36,331 bases of DNA from Streptomyces longwoodensis (GCF_001514125.1 NZ_KQ948569.1:1-36331), one strand, 5' to 3'. Counted from the stretch's first letter, positions 24,315 through 35,030 are shown. The notes: a model not told the origin generated them from the letters alone. A program made the numbers and translations.

Positions 24315-24343
24315 GGGCGCCCCGGTGCGGAGGGGCGCCCTTT
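24315..24343 (+). terminator. Terminator after glpX
   Basis: GGGCGCCCC pairs with GGGGCGCCC across an eight-base loop, followed by TTT. It lies between convergent glpX and the Wbl gene and may act in both directions. Confidence 0.85.
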
Positions 24344-24365
24344 CCGCACGTCTGCCGGGCCGGCG

Positions 24366-24743
24366 TCAGCCCGCCGCGGCTATGCGGCCCGTCGCGCGCG
24401 CGGCCTTCTTCAGCTCCATGTCGCGGCGCCGGCGCCGGGCCAGCACCACGCGGCGCTCCGCCGCCGTCAGGCCGCCCCAGACGCCGTACGGCTCGGGCTG
24501 GAGCAGGGCGTGTTCGCGGCACTCGACCATCACAGGACAGCGCGCGCAGACCCGCTTGGCCGCCTCCTCGCGGGACAGCCGGGCGGCGGTCGGCTCCTTG
24601 GAGGGGGCGAAGAACAGGCCGGCCTCGTCGCGCCGGCACACCGCCTCGGTGTGCCAGGGGGCGTCCTGGTCCCTGTCCCGCGCCGGCACCCGCTGGGCCG
24701 GAACGGCAGCTACCTGCAGGGACGAATGCGGCGGTTGCAGCAC
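24366..24743 (-). CDS. WhiB-like (Wbl) iron-sulfur transcription factor
   Basis: A protein of 125 residues with the four Wbl cysteines (Cys36, Cys66, Cys69, Cys75; the central pair as CARC) that hold a 4Fe-4S cluster, then the GVWGG turn (87-91) and a basic tail RRVVLARRRRRDMELKKAAR for DNA contact. Wbl proteins bind principal sigma factors and respond to oxygen or NO. Its place next to glpX suggests the orthologue of S. coelicolor wblI; this is from memory and unverified, so no symbol is given. GTG 24743 has AGGAG upstream. Confidence 0.9.
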   Translation of the reverse strand: MLQPPHSSLQVAAVPAQRVPARDRDQDAPWHTEAVCRRDEAGLFFAPSKEPTAARLSREEAAKRVCARCPVMVECREHALLQPEPYGVWGGLTAAERRVVLARRRRRDMELKKAARATGRIAAAG

Positions 24744-24995
24744 GGTCTACTCCTGACGACGGCTTCGCGAGCTGGAAGGTGCCGGGGGATGCACGGGAAC
24801 GGGCCGGCGTGCCGGGCCCCGCGAGCTCCCACGGCACCCTCCAAGAGACGATGCAGCAAGCCCTACCCGCTGTGCGCGCGCCTATGCACTGAGTCGTGAA
24901 CCGCTGGATTTCGCGCGGTCCTGCTCGGTCGCGCCGCCCGGCGCCCGGCCCCGTCCGCGGTCAAGTCCGCCGGGACGGGCCGCCGTTCGCGTCCG

Positions 24996-25676
24996 TCAAC
25001 GCTCCAGGTGCCGGTGCAGGGTCCGGTCGACCTTGCGGTGCACGCGGTCCAGGATGTCGGCGACGAGGCGGCCGCGCCGGGGCCGGCCCTCGATGCTGCC
25101 GAGGACCGCCCAGCCGTCGAGGTAGACCACCGGGGCGTCGGGCTCGGCCGCGTCCAGGGTGTCCACCTCGAAGGAGCCGAGCACCCCGCCGCCGGTCCCG
25201 CGCAGCGACACGTTCTCCGGGACGCGGACCTCGACGCTGCCGAAGACCGAGATCGCCTTGATGACGACCTGCTGGTACTCGAACAGGGCCTCGCTGAGGT
25301 CGATCTCGACGCTGCCGAAGATCGCGTACGCGTGGATGCGGCGGCCCGCGCGCCAACGGCCCTTGCGGACCGCGCTGCTGAAAACGGCGACGACGTTGTC
25401 GTCGGGGTCGACGGGGATGGCGCCCGCGGTGGGGCGGCTCGGGGCGGAGACGGTCACCCGGCGCGCGTGGGCGGCCGGGAGGTCCCGGATGAAGGCCTCC
25501 AGCTCGCCGACGGTCTTGGCGCCGAGCACGCCCTCGACGCGCTCGGCGTGCTCGTCGGCCGTGAGCCGGCCCTCGGCCAGGGCCTCGCGCAGGATGTCGG
25601 CGATACGGTCACGGTCGGCGTCCGAGGCGCGCAGTTCGGCAGCCGGAGCGGGAGCGGTCTGCTTCTGAAGGTCCAC
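24996..25676 (-). CDS. DUF1707 and LiaF-like C-terminal domain protein
   Basis: A protein of 226 residues. Residues about 14-68 are a DUF1707 domain (LRASDADRDRIADILREALAEGRLTADEHAERV, then VGELEAFIRDLP). The C-terminal half is a beta-rich domain with repeated FGSVEID/FGSVEVRV/LGSFEVD/LGSIEG strands, as in the LiaF (DUF2154) cell-wall-stress family. There is no membrane segment. LiaF proteins in Firmicutes inhibit a cell-envelope sensor kinase; whether that applies here is unknown. GTG 25676 with TACGCT six bases upstream suggests a leaderless mRNA. Divergent from the class I fumarase gene. Confidence 0.83.
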   Translation of the reverse strand: MDLQKQTAPAPAAELRASDADRDRIADILREALAEGRLTADEHAERVEGVLGAKTVGELEAFIRDLPAAHARRVTVSAPSRPTAGAIPVDPDDNVVAVFSSAVRKGRWRAGRRIHAYAIFGSVEIDLSEALFEYQQVVIKAISVFGSVEVRVPENVSLRGTGGGVLGSFEVDTLDAAEPDAPVVYLDGWAVLGSIEGRPRRGRLVADILDRVHRKVDRTLHRHLER

Positions 25677-25682
25677 GACAGC

Positions 25683-25688
25683 AGCGTA
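25683..25688 (-). promoter_or_regulatory. -10 box TACGCT, leaderless start of the DUF1707 gene
   Basis: On the minus strand TACGCT, six bases, then GTG 25676. No ribosome-binding site. Confidence 0.5.
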
Positions 25689-25820
25689 GCGAAACACGAT
25701 AGATCGCGACACCCCTCGCTGAGCCTTACCTCACAGGCCCGGCGCCTTGGACAGGTTCTAGGCTGGGAAGGCCCGCCAACGTCGGCGGGTCGTCGTCTGT
25801 CGAGTGAGGAATGGCCTGCG

Positions 25821-27515
<1,695 letters not shown>

Positions 27516-27670
27516 CGCGCGCGGGCGGCGGGCGCGGCGCGGGGGCGACCCCGGCCGCGCCCGCCCCGCGCATCCACCCCGCACACCCGCCGCTCGCCGG
27601 CCGGGCAGCGGGCGTCACCCGGGTGGGCCTCCGGCGGAACATCCCCGTCCTCCCGATCGCTGTACCGGTC

Positions 27671-29056
27671 ATGAGCGAATACCGGATCGAACACGACTCC
27701 ATGGGTGAGGTACGCGTCCCCGCCGAGGCCAAGTGGCGGGCCCAGACCCAGCGGGCCGTCGAGAACTTCCCGATCTCCGGGCAGCGCATCGAGCGCGCCC
27801 ACATCGAGGCGCTCGCGCGCATCAAGGGCGCCGCCGCCAAGGTGAACGCCGAGCTCGGGGTGCTCGACGAGGACGTCGCCCGGGCGATCCAGGAGGCCGC
27901 CGCCGAGGTCGCCGAGGGGCGGTGGGACGAGCACTTCCCGGTGGACGTCTTCCAGACCGGTTCGGGCACCTCGTCGAACATGAACACCAACGAGGTGATC
28001 GCCACCCTCGCCACCGAGCGGCTCGGGCGGCCGGTGCACCCCAACGACCACGTCAACGCCTCCCAGTCGTCCAACGACGTCTTCCCGTCGTCGATCCACA
28101 TCGCCGCCACCGCCGCCGTCACCCGCGACCTGATCCCGGCCCTGGAGCACCTCGCCGCCGCGCTGGAGCGCAAGTCCGAGGAGTTCGCCGACGTCGTCAA
28201 GTCCGGCCGCACGCACCTGATGGACGCCACGCCCGTGACCCTGGGCCAGGAGTTCGGCGGGTACGCGGCCCAGGTCCGCTACGGCGTGGAGCGGCTGCAC
28301 GCCTCCCTGCCCCGGCTGGCCGAACTGCCGCTGGGCGGAACGGCCGTTGGCACCGGCATCAACACCCCGCGCGGCTTCTCGGCCGCCGTCATCGAGGAGG
28401 TGGCCCGCGCCACCGGGCTGCCGCTGACCGAGGCGCGCGACCACTTCGAGGCGCAGGGCGCCCGGGACGGCATCGTCGAGACCAGCGGGCAGCTGCGGAC
28501 GATCGCGGTCGGCCTCACCAAGATCGCCAACGACCTGCGCTGGATGGCCTCCGGGCCGCGCACCGGCCTCGCCGAGATCGCGCTGCCCGACCTCCAGCCC
28601 GGCTCGTCGATCATGCCCGGCAAGGTCAACCCGGTGATCCCCGAGGCGGTGCTGATGGTCGCCGCGCAGGTCGTCGGCAACGACGCGACCGTGGCCACGG
28701 CGGGCGCGGCCGGCAACTTCGAGCTGAACGTGATGCTGCCGGTCATCGCCAAGAACGTGCTGGAGTCGGTGCGACTGCTCGCCAACGTCTCCCGCCTGCT
28801 GGCCGACCGCACCGTGGACGGCGTCGTCGCCCACCGCGAACGGGCCCGGGAGTACGCCGAGTCGTCGCCGTCGGTGGTCACCCCGCTCAACCGGTACATC
28901 GGCTACGAGGAGGCCGCGAAGGTCGCCAAGAAGGCGCTGGCCGAGCGCAGGACGATCCGTCAGGTGGTGCTGGAGGGCGGGTACGTGGAGCGCGGCGACC
29001 TCACCGAGGAGCAGCTCGACGAGGCGCTGGACGTGCTGCGGATGACCCGCCCCTGA
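27671..29056 (+). CDS. fumC: Class II fumarate hydratase
   Basis: A protein of 461 residues, the heat- and oxygen-stable iron-free fumarase of the fumarase/aspartase superfamily. Motifs: TGSGTSSNMNTNEVIA, HPNDHVNASQSSNDVFPSSIHIA (substrate site), GRTHLMDATPVTLGQEF, GGTAVGTGIN and the signature GSSIMPGKVNPVIPEAV. The start ATG 27671 gives the canonical MSEYRIEHDSMGEVRVP. About 155 bases separate it from the class I gene in the same direction; I see no terminator between them, so partial co-transcription is possible. Confidence 0.95.
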   Translation: MSEYRIEHDSMGEVRVPAEAKWRAQTQRAVENFPISGQRIERAHIEALARIKGAAAKVNAELGVLDEDVARAIQEAAAEVAEGRWDEHFPVDVFQTGSGTSSNMNTNEVIATLATERLGRPVHPNDHVNASQSSNDVFPSSIHIAATAAVTRDLIPALEHLAAALERKSEEFADVVKSGRTHLMDATPVTLGQEFGGYAAQVRYGVERLHASLPRLAELPLGGTAVGTGINTPRGFSAAVIEEVARATGLPLTEARDHFEAQGARDGIVETSGQLRTIAVGLTKIANDLRWMASGPRTGLAEIALPDLQPGSSIMPGKVNPVIPEAVLMVAAQVVGNDATVATAGAAGNFELNVMLPVIAKNVLESVRLLANVSRLLADRTVDGVVAHRERAREYAESSPSVVTPLNRYIGYEEAAKVAKKALAERRTIRQVVLEGGYVERGDLTEEQLDEALDVLRMTRP

Positions 29057-29136
29057 ACCGGGACGCGGCGGGGCGGTCCCGGTGCCGGGCGGCCGGAACC
29101 GTCCCCGATCCGACCGCGTCGTATGCCCTGGGCACC

Positions 29137-29142
29137 TAGTAT
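29137..29142 (+). promoter_or_regulatory. -10 box TAGTAT, leaderless start of the DUF402 gene
   Basis: TAGTAT, six bases (CTGTTC), then ATG 29149; the best -10 match of the leaderless set in this window. Confidence 0.55.
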
Positions 29143-29148
29143 CTGTTC

Positions 29149-29856
29149 ATGGCGGACGGTGGAGCGGTGGGACGGGTGGAGCACGCGGGGACGGACGGGA
29201 CGGGCGGGGCGCCGTTCTGGGAGCCCGGGAGCCAGGTCCTGTGGCGGTACCGGGAGAACGCCGGCGCGCGCATCCACATCGCCCGGCCCGTCACCGTCGT
29301 CCGGGACGACGAGGAGCTGCTGGCCGTCTGGCTGGCGCCGGGCACCGCGTGCGTCAAGCCGGTGCTGGCGGACGGCACCCCGCTGCACCAGGAACCGCTG
29401 GCCACCCGGTACACCAAGCCGCGCACCGTGCAGCTCGACCGCTGGTTCGGCACCGGTGTGCTCAAGCTCGCCCGGCCCGGTGAGCCGTGGTCGGTGTGGC
29501 TGTTCTGGGAACCGGGCTGGCGCTTCAAGAACTGGTATGTCAACCTCGAGGAGCCGTTGGCCCGTTGGGACGGCGGCGTGGACTCCGAGGACCACTTCCT
29601 GGACATCTCCGTGCACCCTGACCGCAGTTGGCACTGGCGCGACGAGGACGAGTTCGCGCAGGCCCAGCGGGACGGGCTGATGGACGCCGAGGGTGCCGCA
29701 CAGGTGCGCCGGGCGGGCCGGCGAGTGGTGGAGGTGATCCGCGCCTGGGGGCCGCCGTTCTCGGACGGCTGGCAGGACTGGCGCCCGGATCCGTCCTGGA
29801 GCGTCCCGGTCCTGCCGGACGACTGGGACCGCACCCCCGCGCACGTGTCCACATGA
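29149..29856 (+). CDS. DUF402 domain protein (FomD-like barrel)
   Basis: A protein of 235 residues. The DUF402 barrel spans about 60-190: WSVWLFWEPGWRFKNWYVNLEEPLARWDGGVDSEDHFLDISVHPDRSWHWRDEDEF, with the conserved W-YVNL, D-LD and DEDEF acidic residues that bind metal in characterised relatives (FomD hydrolyses a nucleotidyl-phosphonate; others are nucleoside diphosphatases). The C-terminal helical part ends WRPDPSWSVPVLPDDWDRTPAH. A metal-dependent phosphohydrolase is plausible; the substrate is unknown. Confidence 0.82.
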   Translation: MADGGAVGRVEHAGTDGTGGAPFWEPGSQVLWRYRENAGARIHIARPVTVVRDDEELLAVWLAPGTACVKPVLADGTPLHQEPLATRYTKPRTVQLDRWFGTGVLKLARPGEPWSVWLFWEPGWRFKNWYVNLEEPLARWDGGVDSEDHFLDISVHPDRSWHWRDEDEFAQAQRDGLMDAEGAAQVRRAGRRVVEVIRAWGPPFSDGWQDWRPDPSWSVPVLPDDWDRTPAHVST

Positions 29857-29861
29857 GACCC

Positions 29862-29892
29862 TTGATGCGCCCCCGGGCATGAAACGTAGGAT
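29862..29892 (+). promoter_or_regulatory. Possible promoter upstream of the second SpoIIE gene
   Basis: TTGATG (29862-29867), a 19-base spacer and TAGGAT (29887-29892). It lies just after the DUF402 stop and would give a leader of about 260 bases containing the small open frame at 29973. Confidence 0.35.
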
Positions 29893-29972
29893 CGTCCTCC
29901 GCAAGGGCGCATGACACCAACTGCGGGGACGGACGCCGAGTCTGACCGAACGTCACCGAGGGGCGGCAGGAC

Positions 29973-30161
29973 GTGAGCGAGGGGTACGAGGGCACCACCG
30001 GTACGGGCCGCACCCGCCGCACCTGCCGCACCCGCGGCCCGAGAACGACCACCGAGCACGCCGGAATTCCGTTCCTGGGGCACGTATTGCGGGTATCGGC
30101 ACTTCGGCGGGCGCAGCCGCACGTATGCGCAGCCCCGGACGGATGGATTCGACACGCGTGA
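29973..30161 (+). CDS. Possible short leader ORF (62 codons)
   Basis: A GTG at 29973 preceded by GAGGGG eight to nine bases upstream opens a frame of 62 residues, Arg/Thr-rich at first (TGRTRRTCRTRGPRTTTEH), with no known domain. Its TGA (30159-30161) overlaps the GTG chosen for the next gene (30158-30160), a pattern of translational coupling. It could be a leader peptide or chance in GC-rich DNA. Confidence 0.3.
   Translation: MSEGYEGTTGTGRTRRTCRTRGPRTTTEHAGIPFLGHVLRVSALRRAQPHVCAAPDGWIRHA
30071..30096 (+). promoter_or_regulatory. Possible SigB-type promoter of the second SpoIIE gene
   Basis: GGGTAT (30091-30096) preceded by GTTC with a 16-base spacer resembles the SigB-family consensus GNNT-N14-16-GGGTAY except for the last -35 base. 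Transcription would start about 55 bases before the GTG at 30158. Confidence 0.28.
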
Positions 30162-32278
30162 CGGAGCACCCCACGTCCTACGAACGCCCCCAGGGCGTCG
30201 ACCCCACGGACCCCCGCGGGGCGCTCCTGCGTACCCCGGTGCCGGGAGCCGGTGCCGCGGCACTGCCGGCCGCCGCCGCGCAGGCCCGCGCCGAGGGCAC
30301 CCCGGGCACCACGACCCCGTCGGGCGCGCCCGCCCCGTCCGGCAACGGCACGGGCGGCCAGCCGGGCGGCCACGGGCCGGGAGCGGCCGGGTCGGACCCC
30401 GAGCACTCCCAGCCCGCCGCCGCCGAGACCGGCACCCACCGGCCGCGTCCCGTGCCGGAGTCCATCCCGGTGCAGCCGGGGGCCGAGGAGCGCGGCCCGG
30501 TGTCCGCCCGGGACCGGCGCAGCGGCCAGAACCCGCCACCCGGCGGCCGGCCCACGCCGATGCGGCGGGACGGCGACCGGCTGCGCTTCGTGGGCGCCGC
30601 CACCCGGCGCATCGCCCGCGGCATGGACCTCGACGAGATCGTGATGGGCCTGTGCCGGGCGACCGTGCCGACCTTCTCCGACGCGATCCTCGTCTACCTG
30701 CGCGACCCGCTGCCGGTCGGCGACGAGCGGCCCGTGGGCCCCGTGGTGCTGCGGCTGCGCCGTACCGACCGCATCCCGCAGGAGCGCGACTCCGAGGCCG
30801 GCTTCGCCCAGGCCGTGCTCCCGCCGGAGAGCCCCGAGCTGTCCGAACTGTCCTCGGTCATCGCCGAGTTGTGCGAGGTGCGGCCCGGCGGGGCACTGGC
30901 GGAGGTGCTGCGCGGGGTGCGCCCGGTGTTCGCCGACGCCCCCGCCGCCCGCGCCGCGCTGCCCGAACTGCTCGGCGAGGAGGGCCAGTCGGTCGTCCCG
31001 TGCGGGCAGCGGGCGATCCTCGCGCCGCTGCGCGGCCGTCGCCGGGTGATCGGCGCCGCGGTGTTCATCCGCGGGCCCGAGCGGATCACCTTCGAGGGCG
31101 ACGACCTGCTGGTGGCCGCCCAACTGGCCACGCACAGTGCCCTGGGCATCGACAAGGCCGTGCTGTACGACCGTGAGGCGTACATCGCCGACGAGCTCCA
31201 GCGCACCATGCTGCCCGAGACCCTGCCCCGCCCCACGGGCGTGCGGCTGGCCTCGCGGTACCTGCCGGCCGCCGAGACCGCGCGGGTGGGCGGCGACTGG
31301 TACGACGCGATCCCGCTGCCGGGCAGCCGGGTGGCGCTCGTGGTGGGCGACGTCATGGGCCACTCCATGACCTCCGCCGCGATCATGGGCCAGCTGCGCA
31401 CGACGGCCCAGACGCTGGCCGGGCTGGACCTGCCGCCGCAGGAGGTGCTGCACCACCTCGACGAGCAGGCGCAGCGGCTCGGCACGGACCGCATGGCGAC
31501 CTGCCTGTACGCCGTCTACGACCCGGTCGCGCACCGCATCACCATCGCCAACGCCGGCCATCCGCCGCCCGTCCTGCTGCACCTGGGCGGCCGGGCCGAG
31601 GTGCTGCGGGTGCCGCCGGGCGCGCCGATCGGCGTGGGCGGCGTCGACTTCGAGGCCGTCGAGCTGGACGCGCCGGCCGGGGCGACCCTGCTGCTGTACA
31701 CCGACGGGCTGGTGGAGTCCCGGCTGCGGGACGTGGCCAGCGGCATAGAGCAGCTGCGCGAGAAGCTGGCCGCGACCGCGCAGCTGACCGGTCCCGACCA
31801 CCCGCCGCCGCTGGAGGCCCTGTGCGACGAGGTGCTCGACATGCTCGGGCCCGGCGACCGGGACGACGACATCGCGCTGCTCGCGGCCCGGTTCGACGGG
31901 ATCGCGCCGAGCGACGTGGCGTACTGGCTGCTGGAGCCGGAGGTCTCCGCACCCCGCGAGGCCCGGCGGCTGGCCCGGCGGGCGCTGTCCCGGTGGGGCC
32001 TGGAGGACCTGACGGACTCGGTGGAGCTGCTGGTCAGCGAGGTGGTGACCAACGCGGTGCGGTACGCCACGCGGCCGGTGACGCTGCGGCTGCTGCGGAC
32101 CGACGTGCTGCGCTGCGAGGTCGGCGACGACGTGCCGCAGTTGCCACGGCTGCGGCAGGCCCGGGCGACCGACGAGGGCGGTCGCGGGCTGTATCTCGTC
32201 AACCGGCTCACCCGGCGCTGGGGCGCCACGCGGCTGAGCGCGGGCAAGGTGGTCTGGTTCGAACTCACCCGGCCGTAG
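30158..32278 (+). CDS. GAF-SpoIIE phosphatase-HATPase regulator
   Basis: A cytoplasmic regulator of 706 residues. Residues 1-135 are a disordered Pro/Gly/Ala-rich stretch; GAF is at about 142-340, PP2C/SpoIIE phosphatase at about 345-575, and GHKL ATPase at about 590-705. Phosphatase motifs: VGGDWYDAIPLPG, VVGDVMGHSM, IANAGHPPPVLL, LYTDGLVES, DRDDDIALLAARF. ATPase motifs: LLVSEVVTNAVRYA and DEGGRGLYLVNRLTRRWG. The domain order matches the last three domains of the 3650-6307 gene but with no PAS domains. It likely dephosphorylates an anti-anti-sigma protein after GAF signalling. The start is uncertain: GTG 30158, ATG 30143 and ATG 30125 are all in frame with weak ribosome-binding sites; I chose 30158 for the VTEHPTSYERP start and the GTGA overlap. 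Confidence 0.86.
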   Translation: MTEHPTSYERPQGVDPTDPRGALLRTPVPGAGAAALPAAAAQARAEGTPGTTTPSGAPAPSGNGTGGQPGGHGPGAAGSDPEHSQPAAAETGTHRPRPVPESIPVQPGAEERGPVSARDRRSGQNPPPGGRPTPMRRDGDRLRFVGAATRRIARGMDLDEIVMGLCRATVPTFSDAILVYLRDPLPVGDERPVGPVVLRLRRTDRIPQERDSEAGFAQAVLPPESPELSELSSVIAELCEVRPGGALAEVLRGVRPVFADAPAARAALPELLGEEGQSVVPCGQRAILAPLRGRRRVIGAAVFIRGPERITFEGDDLLVAAQLATHSALGIDKAVLYDREAYIADELQRTMLPETLPRPTGVRLASRYLPAAETARVGGDWYDAIPLPGSRVALVVGDVMGHSMTSAAIMGQLRTTAQTLAGLDLPPQEVLHHLDEQAQRLGTDRMATCLYAVYDPVAHRITIANAGHPPPVLLHLGGRAEVLRVPPGAPIGVGGVDFEAVELDAPAGATLLLYTDGLVESRLRDVASGIEQLREKLAATAQLTGPDHPPPLEALCDEVLDMLGPGDRDDDIALLAARFDGIAPSDVAYWLLEPEVSAPREARRLARRALSRWGLEDLTDSVELLVSEVVTNAVRYATRPVTLRLLRTDVLRCEVGDDVPQLPRLRQARATDEGGRGLYLVNRLTRRWGATRLSAGKVVWFELTRP

Positions 32279-32342
32279 CGGCGGTGGCGGCCGGCGGGGG
32301 TCCCGTGGGCCGCGCACCGGCCCGGCACGGTCCCGGGTGAGG

Positions 32343-32383
32343 CGTCAGGGGCGCCCGGTGGTGGTCACCGGGCGCCCCTGACG
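32343..32383. terminator. Strong bidirectional terminator hairpin
   Basis: An 18-bp perfect stem (32343-32360 with 32366-32383) around the loop GTGGT. It lies between the convergent SpoIIE-type gene and the PBP gene, six bases past the PBP stop. No T run. Confidence 0.88.
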
Positions 32384-32388
32384 CGTCC

Positions 32389-34800
32389 CTACCGCTGCTC
32401 CCCGAACTGCGGGGTGAGCGGGTTCGCCGGCGGGGTGGTGATCTCGCTGGTCGGAGGCTCCGTCGTGGGTTCCTCCGTGGTCGGCGTCTGCGTCGGCGTC
32501 CGGGACGGCGGGGCCTGGGTCGTCGGGGTCTGCGACGGCGCCTTCGTGGTCGGGGCCTGGGTGGTCGGCTCCTGCGTCGGCGTCGGCGTCTGCGTCACCG
32601 TCGGGCTCGGGGCGGCCGTGACCGTGGGCCGGACCGCCGCGCCCTGGTCGGTCTCCAGGTCGAACCGGCTGACCTTGGTGGAGACGCCGAAGGTGTACGC
32701 CGCCCAGATCTGCGCCGGGTAGCCGCCACCGTTGATCCGGCCCTTGCCCGGGATCCGCCCGGTCGCGCCGGTCAGGGTGACCTGGGGGTGCGGCGGCTTG
32801 GCGGACTCGCCGAACAGGCCGACCGAGGTGACCAGGTCGGGCGTGTAGCCGGTGAACCAGGCCGACTTGTTGTTGTCGGAGGTACCGGTCTTGCCCGCGA
32901 CCTTCTGCCCCCTGCGCTCGGGGTTGTCCCGCACCGAGGTGCGCGCCGTGCCGTCGTCGACCACGCCGGTGAGCACGGAGGTCACCGTGTCGGCGGCCTC
33001 GCGGCTGACGACCTGGCCGCCGATCGGGTCCGTGAGCTCCAGCGTCTGGCTGCTGTTCTGCGCGGACTTGATCAGGGCCGGGGTGACCTTGCGGCCGTGG
33101 TTGTCGAGGGTGGCGTAGACGCCGGCCATCTGCAGCGGGCTCGCGCCCATGGTGCCCAGGGTCTGCGCGGGCACCGCCTTCAGGCCCTCGGTGTCCATGC
33201 CGAGGTCGTTGGCGACCTTGAGCACGTGGTCCATGCCGACGTCGACGCCCATCTGCGCGAAGACGGAGTTGACCGACTTGTTCATCGCCGTCTGCACGGT
33301 GATGTCGCCGTAGTCGGCGTCGTCCTCGTTCTCCGGGGCGAAGCCGATGTCGCTGCCGACGACCGGGCGCTTGCTGGTGCCGTCGTAGATCGTGTCGGCG
33401 GTGATCGGCTTGCCGTCCTGCGTCTGGGCGCCCTTGTCGAGGGCGGCGGCGAGGATCACCGGCTTGAAGGTGGACGCGGGCTGGTAGTCGGTGCGGGTGG
33501 CGTTGTTGGTGTAGTGCTTGAGGTAGTCCACACCGCCGTACATGGCCACGACCGCGCCGGTCTTCGGGTCGACCGAGGCGGCGCCGGCCTGGACGTCGCC
33601 GTCCACCGAGCGCTTCTTCGGGTCGAGCTTGCCGGTCAGCTGCTCCTTGACGGACGCCTCCAGCGCCTTCTGCTTCTTCTTGTCGATGTTGAGGGTGATC
33701 GTCCAGCCGCCCCGGCCGACCAGGTCCTCGGCGTCCTCCAGGGAGTCCGCCCTGCCCTGCTTGACGAGCTGGCGCTCCAGTTCGGCCTTGGCGGCGTTCA
33801 CCAGGTAGCCGACCTGGCCGGCCTTGCCGGGTGCCTCCCGGGGCTCCTTGGGCACCGGGAACGTCATCGCCTCACGCTTGCCCTTGTCCAGCCAGCCCTC
33901 CTCGACCATGTTGTCGAGGACGTAGTTCCAGCGGGCCTGCACCAGCCGCTTGCCGGTGTCGGAGGCCGCGGTCCAGTCGTACTGGCTCGGCGCCTGCAGC
34001 AGCGCGGCCAGGTAGGCGCCCTGCGGGACGGTGAGCTTGCTCGCGTCGACGCGGTAGTAGGCCTGGGCGGCGGCCTGGATGCCGTAGGCGCCGCGGCCGT
34101 AGTAGCTGGTGTTGATGTAACCGGCCAGGATGTAGTTCTTGGACTTCTCGCGGTCCAGCTTCAGCGAGATGACCAGTTCCTTCAGCTTGCGCGTGACGGT
34201 CTGTTCCTGGGTCAGGTAGTAGTTCTTGACGTACTGCTGGGTGATCGTCGACCCGCCCTGCGCGCCCTTGCCGGCCACGGTGTTGAGGATGCCGCGCGCG
34301 GTGCCCTTCAGGTCGACGCCGGCGTCCTGGTAGAAGGTCTTGTTCTCGGCGGCGACGAAGGTGCGCTGGACGGGCCTGGGTATCTGCGCGAGGTCGACGT
34401 TCTCGCGGTTGAGGTCGCCGTCGCGGGTCAGGATGCTGCCGTCGCTGTACTTGTAGACGTTGCTCTGCTTGAGCGCGTCGGCGTTCCCCTTCGGGATGTC
34501 GATCATCATGTACATCAGGACGAAGGCGCCGATGCCGAGCAGGCAGACACCGAGGAAGGTCCCGAGGATCTTCTTCCAGGTGAACATCCTGCGTATGAGG
34601 CCCTTGTCCTTCGTGCCGCCCCGGCCGCGCTGCTGGGCGGCACGGCGGGCCGCCGCGCGGCCGCCCGCCGCCGGCGCGCCGGCGGGGGCGGCGGAGGGGG
34701 TGCCGGACGAGGGGGCCGCGCTCTCCTGCGCCGAGCGGTTGCGGGGCGCCGCGCGGCGGCCACCACGCTGCCGCGCTCGTCTGTCGTCCGCTCGTCCCAT
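32389..34800 (-). CDS. Class A penicillin-binding protein (bifunctional transglycosylase-transpeptidase)
   Basis: A protein of 803 residues that polymerises and cross-links peptidoglycan. A basic cytoplasmic N-terminus (1-75) leads into one membrane segment (ILGTFLGVCLLGIGAFVLMYMMI, about 78-100). The GT51 domain (about 125-300) has FVAAENKTFYQDAGVD with the catalytic Glu, GGSTITQQYVKN and GYINTSYYGRGAYGIQAAA. The transpeptidase domain (about 385-665) has STFK (Ser near 442), SVN (about 511) and KTGTS (about 637). The C-terminus (about 715-803) is a Thr/Pro repeat tail that may reach into the wall. ATG 34800 has GGAAGCGGAG upstream. A typical Streptomyces Pbp1-like enzyme. Confidence 0.93.
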   Translation of the reverse strand: MGRADDRRARQRGGRRAAPRNRSAQESAAPSSGTPSAAPAGAPAAGGRAAARRAAQQRGRGGTKDKGLIRRMFTWKKILGTFLGVCLLGIGAFVLMYMMIDIPKGNADALKQSNVYKYSDGSILTRDGDLNRENVDLAQIPRPVQRTFVAAENKTFYQDAGVDLKGTARGILNTVAGKGAQGGSTITQQYVKNYYLTQEQTVTRKLKELVISLKLDREKSKNYILAGYINTSYYGRGAYGIQAAAQAYYRVDASKLTVPQGAYLAALLQAPSQYDWTAASDTGKRLVQARWNYVLDNMVEEGWLDKGKREAMTFPVPKEPREAPGKAGQVGYLVNAAKAELERQLVKQGRADSLEDAEDLVGRGGWTITLNIDKKKQKALEASVKEQLTGKLDPKKRSVDGDVQAGAASVDPKTGAVVAMYGGVDYLKHYTNNATRTDYQPASTFKPVILAAALDKGAQTQDGKPITADTIYDGTSKRPVVGSDIGFAPENEDDADYGDITVQTAMNKSVNSVFAQMGVDVGMDHVLKVANDLGMDTEGLKAVPAQTLGTMGASPLQMAGVYATLDNHGRKVTPALIKSAQNSSQTLELTDPIGGQVVSREAADTVTSVLTGVVDDGTARTSVRDNPERRGQKVAGKTGTSDNNKSAWFTGYTPDLVTSVGLFGESAKPPHPQVTLTGATGRIPGKGRINGGGYPAQIWAAYTFGVSTKVSRFDLETDQGAAVRPTVTAAPSPTVTQTPTPTQEPTTQAPTTKAPSQTPTTQAPPSRTPTQTPTTEEPTTEPPTSEITTPPANPLTPQFGEQR

Positions 34801-35008
34801 GAGTCCGCTCGCTCCGCTTCCTACTCGGTCGTCACACCCGTGCTCCGGGGGCAGGTCAGCTCAGAAAGCTAACACCGCTCTCTATGACAAAGGGTTGTCG
34901 ATCCGGGCTTTTTCGGGCGTGACAATCAGCACGCACCCCCGGGGAACCCGCATTCCGCCCCACCGGAACCGACGTCCGGGAAGCCCCGAGGGTTGCCATC
35001 TCGCGGAA

Positions 35009-35022
35009 AAGTGATATCACTT
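35009..35022. promoter_or_regulatory. Perfect 14-bp palindrome AAGTGATATCACTT before the SPFH operon
   Basis: A fully symmetric site 58 bases upstream of the SPFH ATG, AT-rich in a GC-rich genome. TTGCCA (34993-34998) 16-17 bases before TATCACT suggests that it overlaps the -10; TAGCTA at 35022-35027 is another -10 candidate. The rest of the 279-base gap to the PBP gene holds a weak inverted repeat (GACAA...TTGTC near 34885) and the PBP promoter region. Autoregulation by the RHH protein of the operon, or control by a GntR/YtrA-type repressor encoded elsewhere, are both possible. Confidence 0.7.
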
Positions 35023-35030
35023 AGCTAGAA

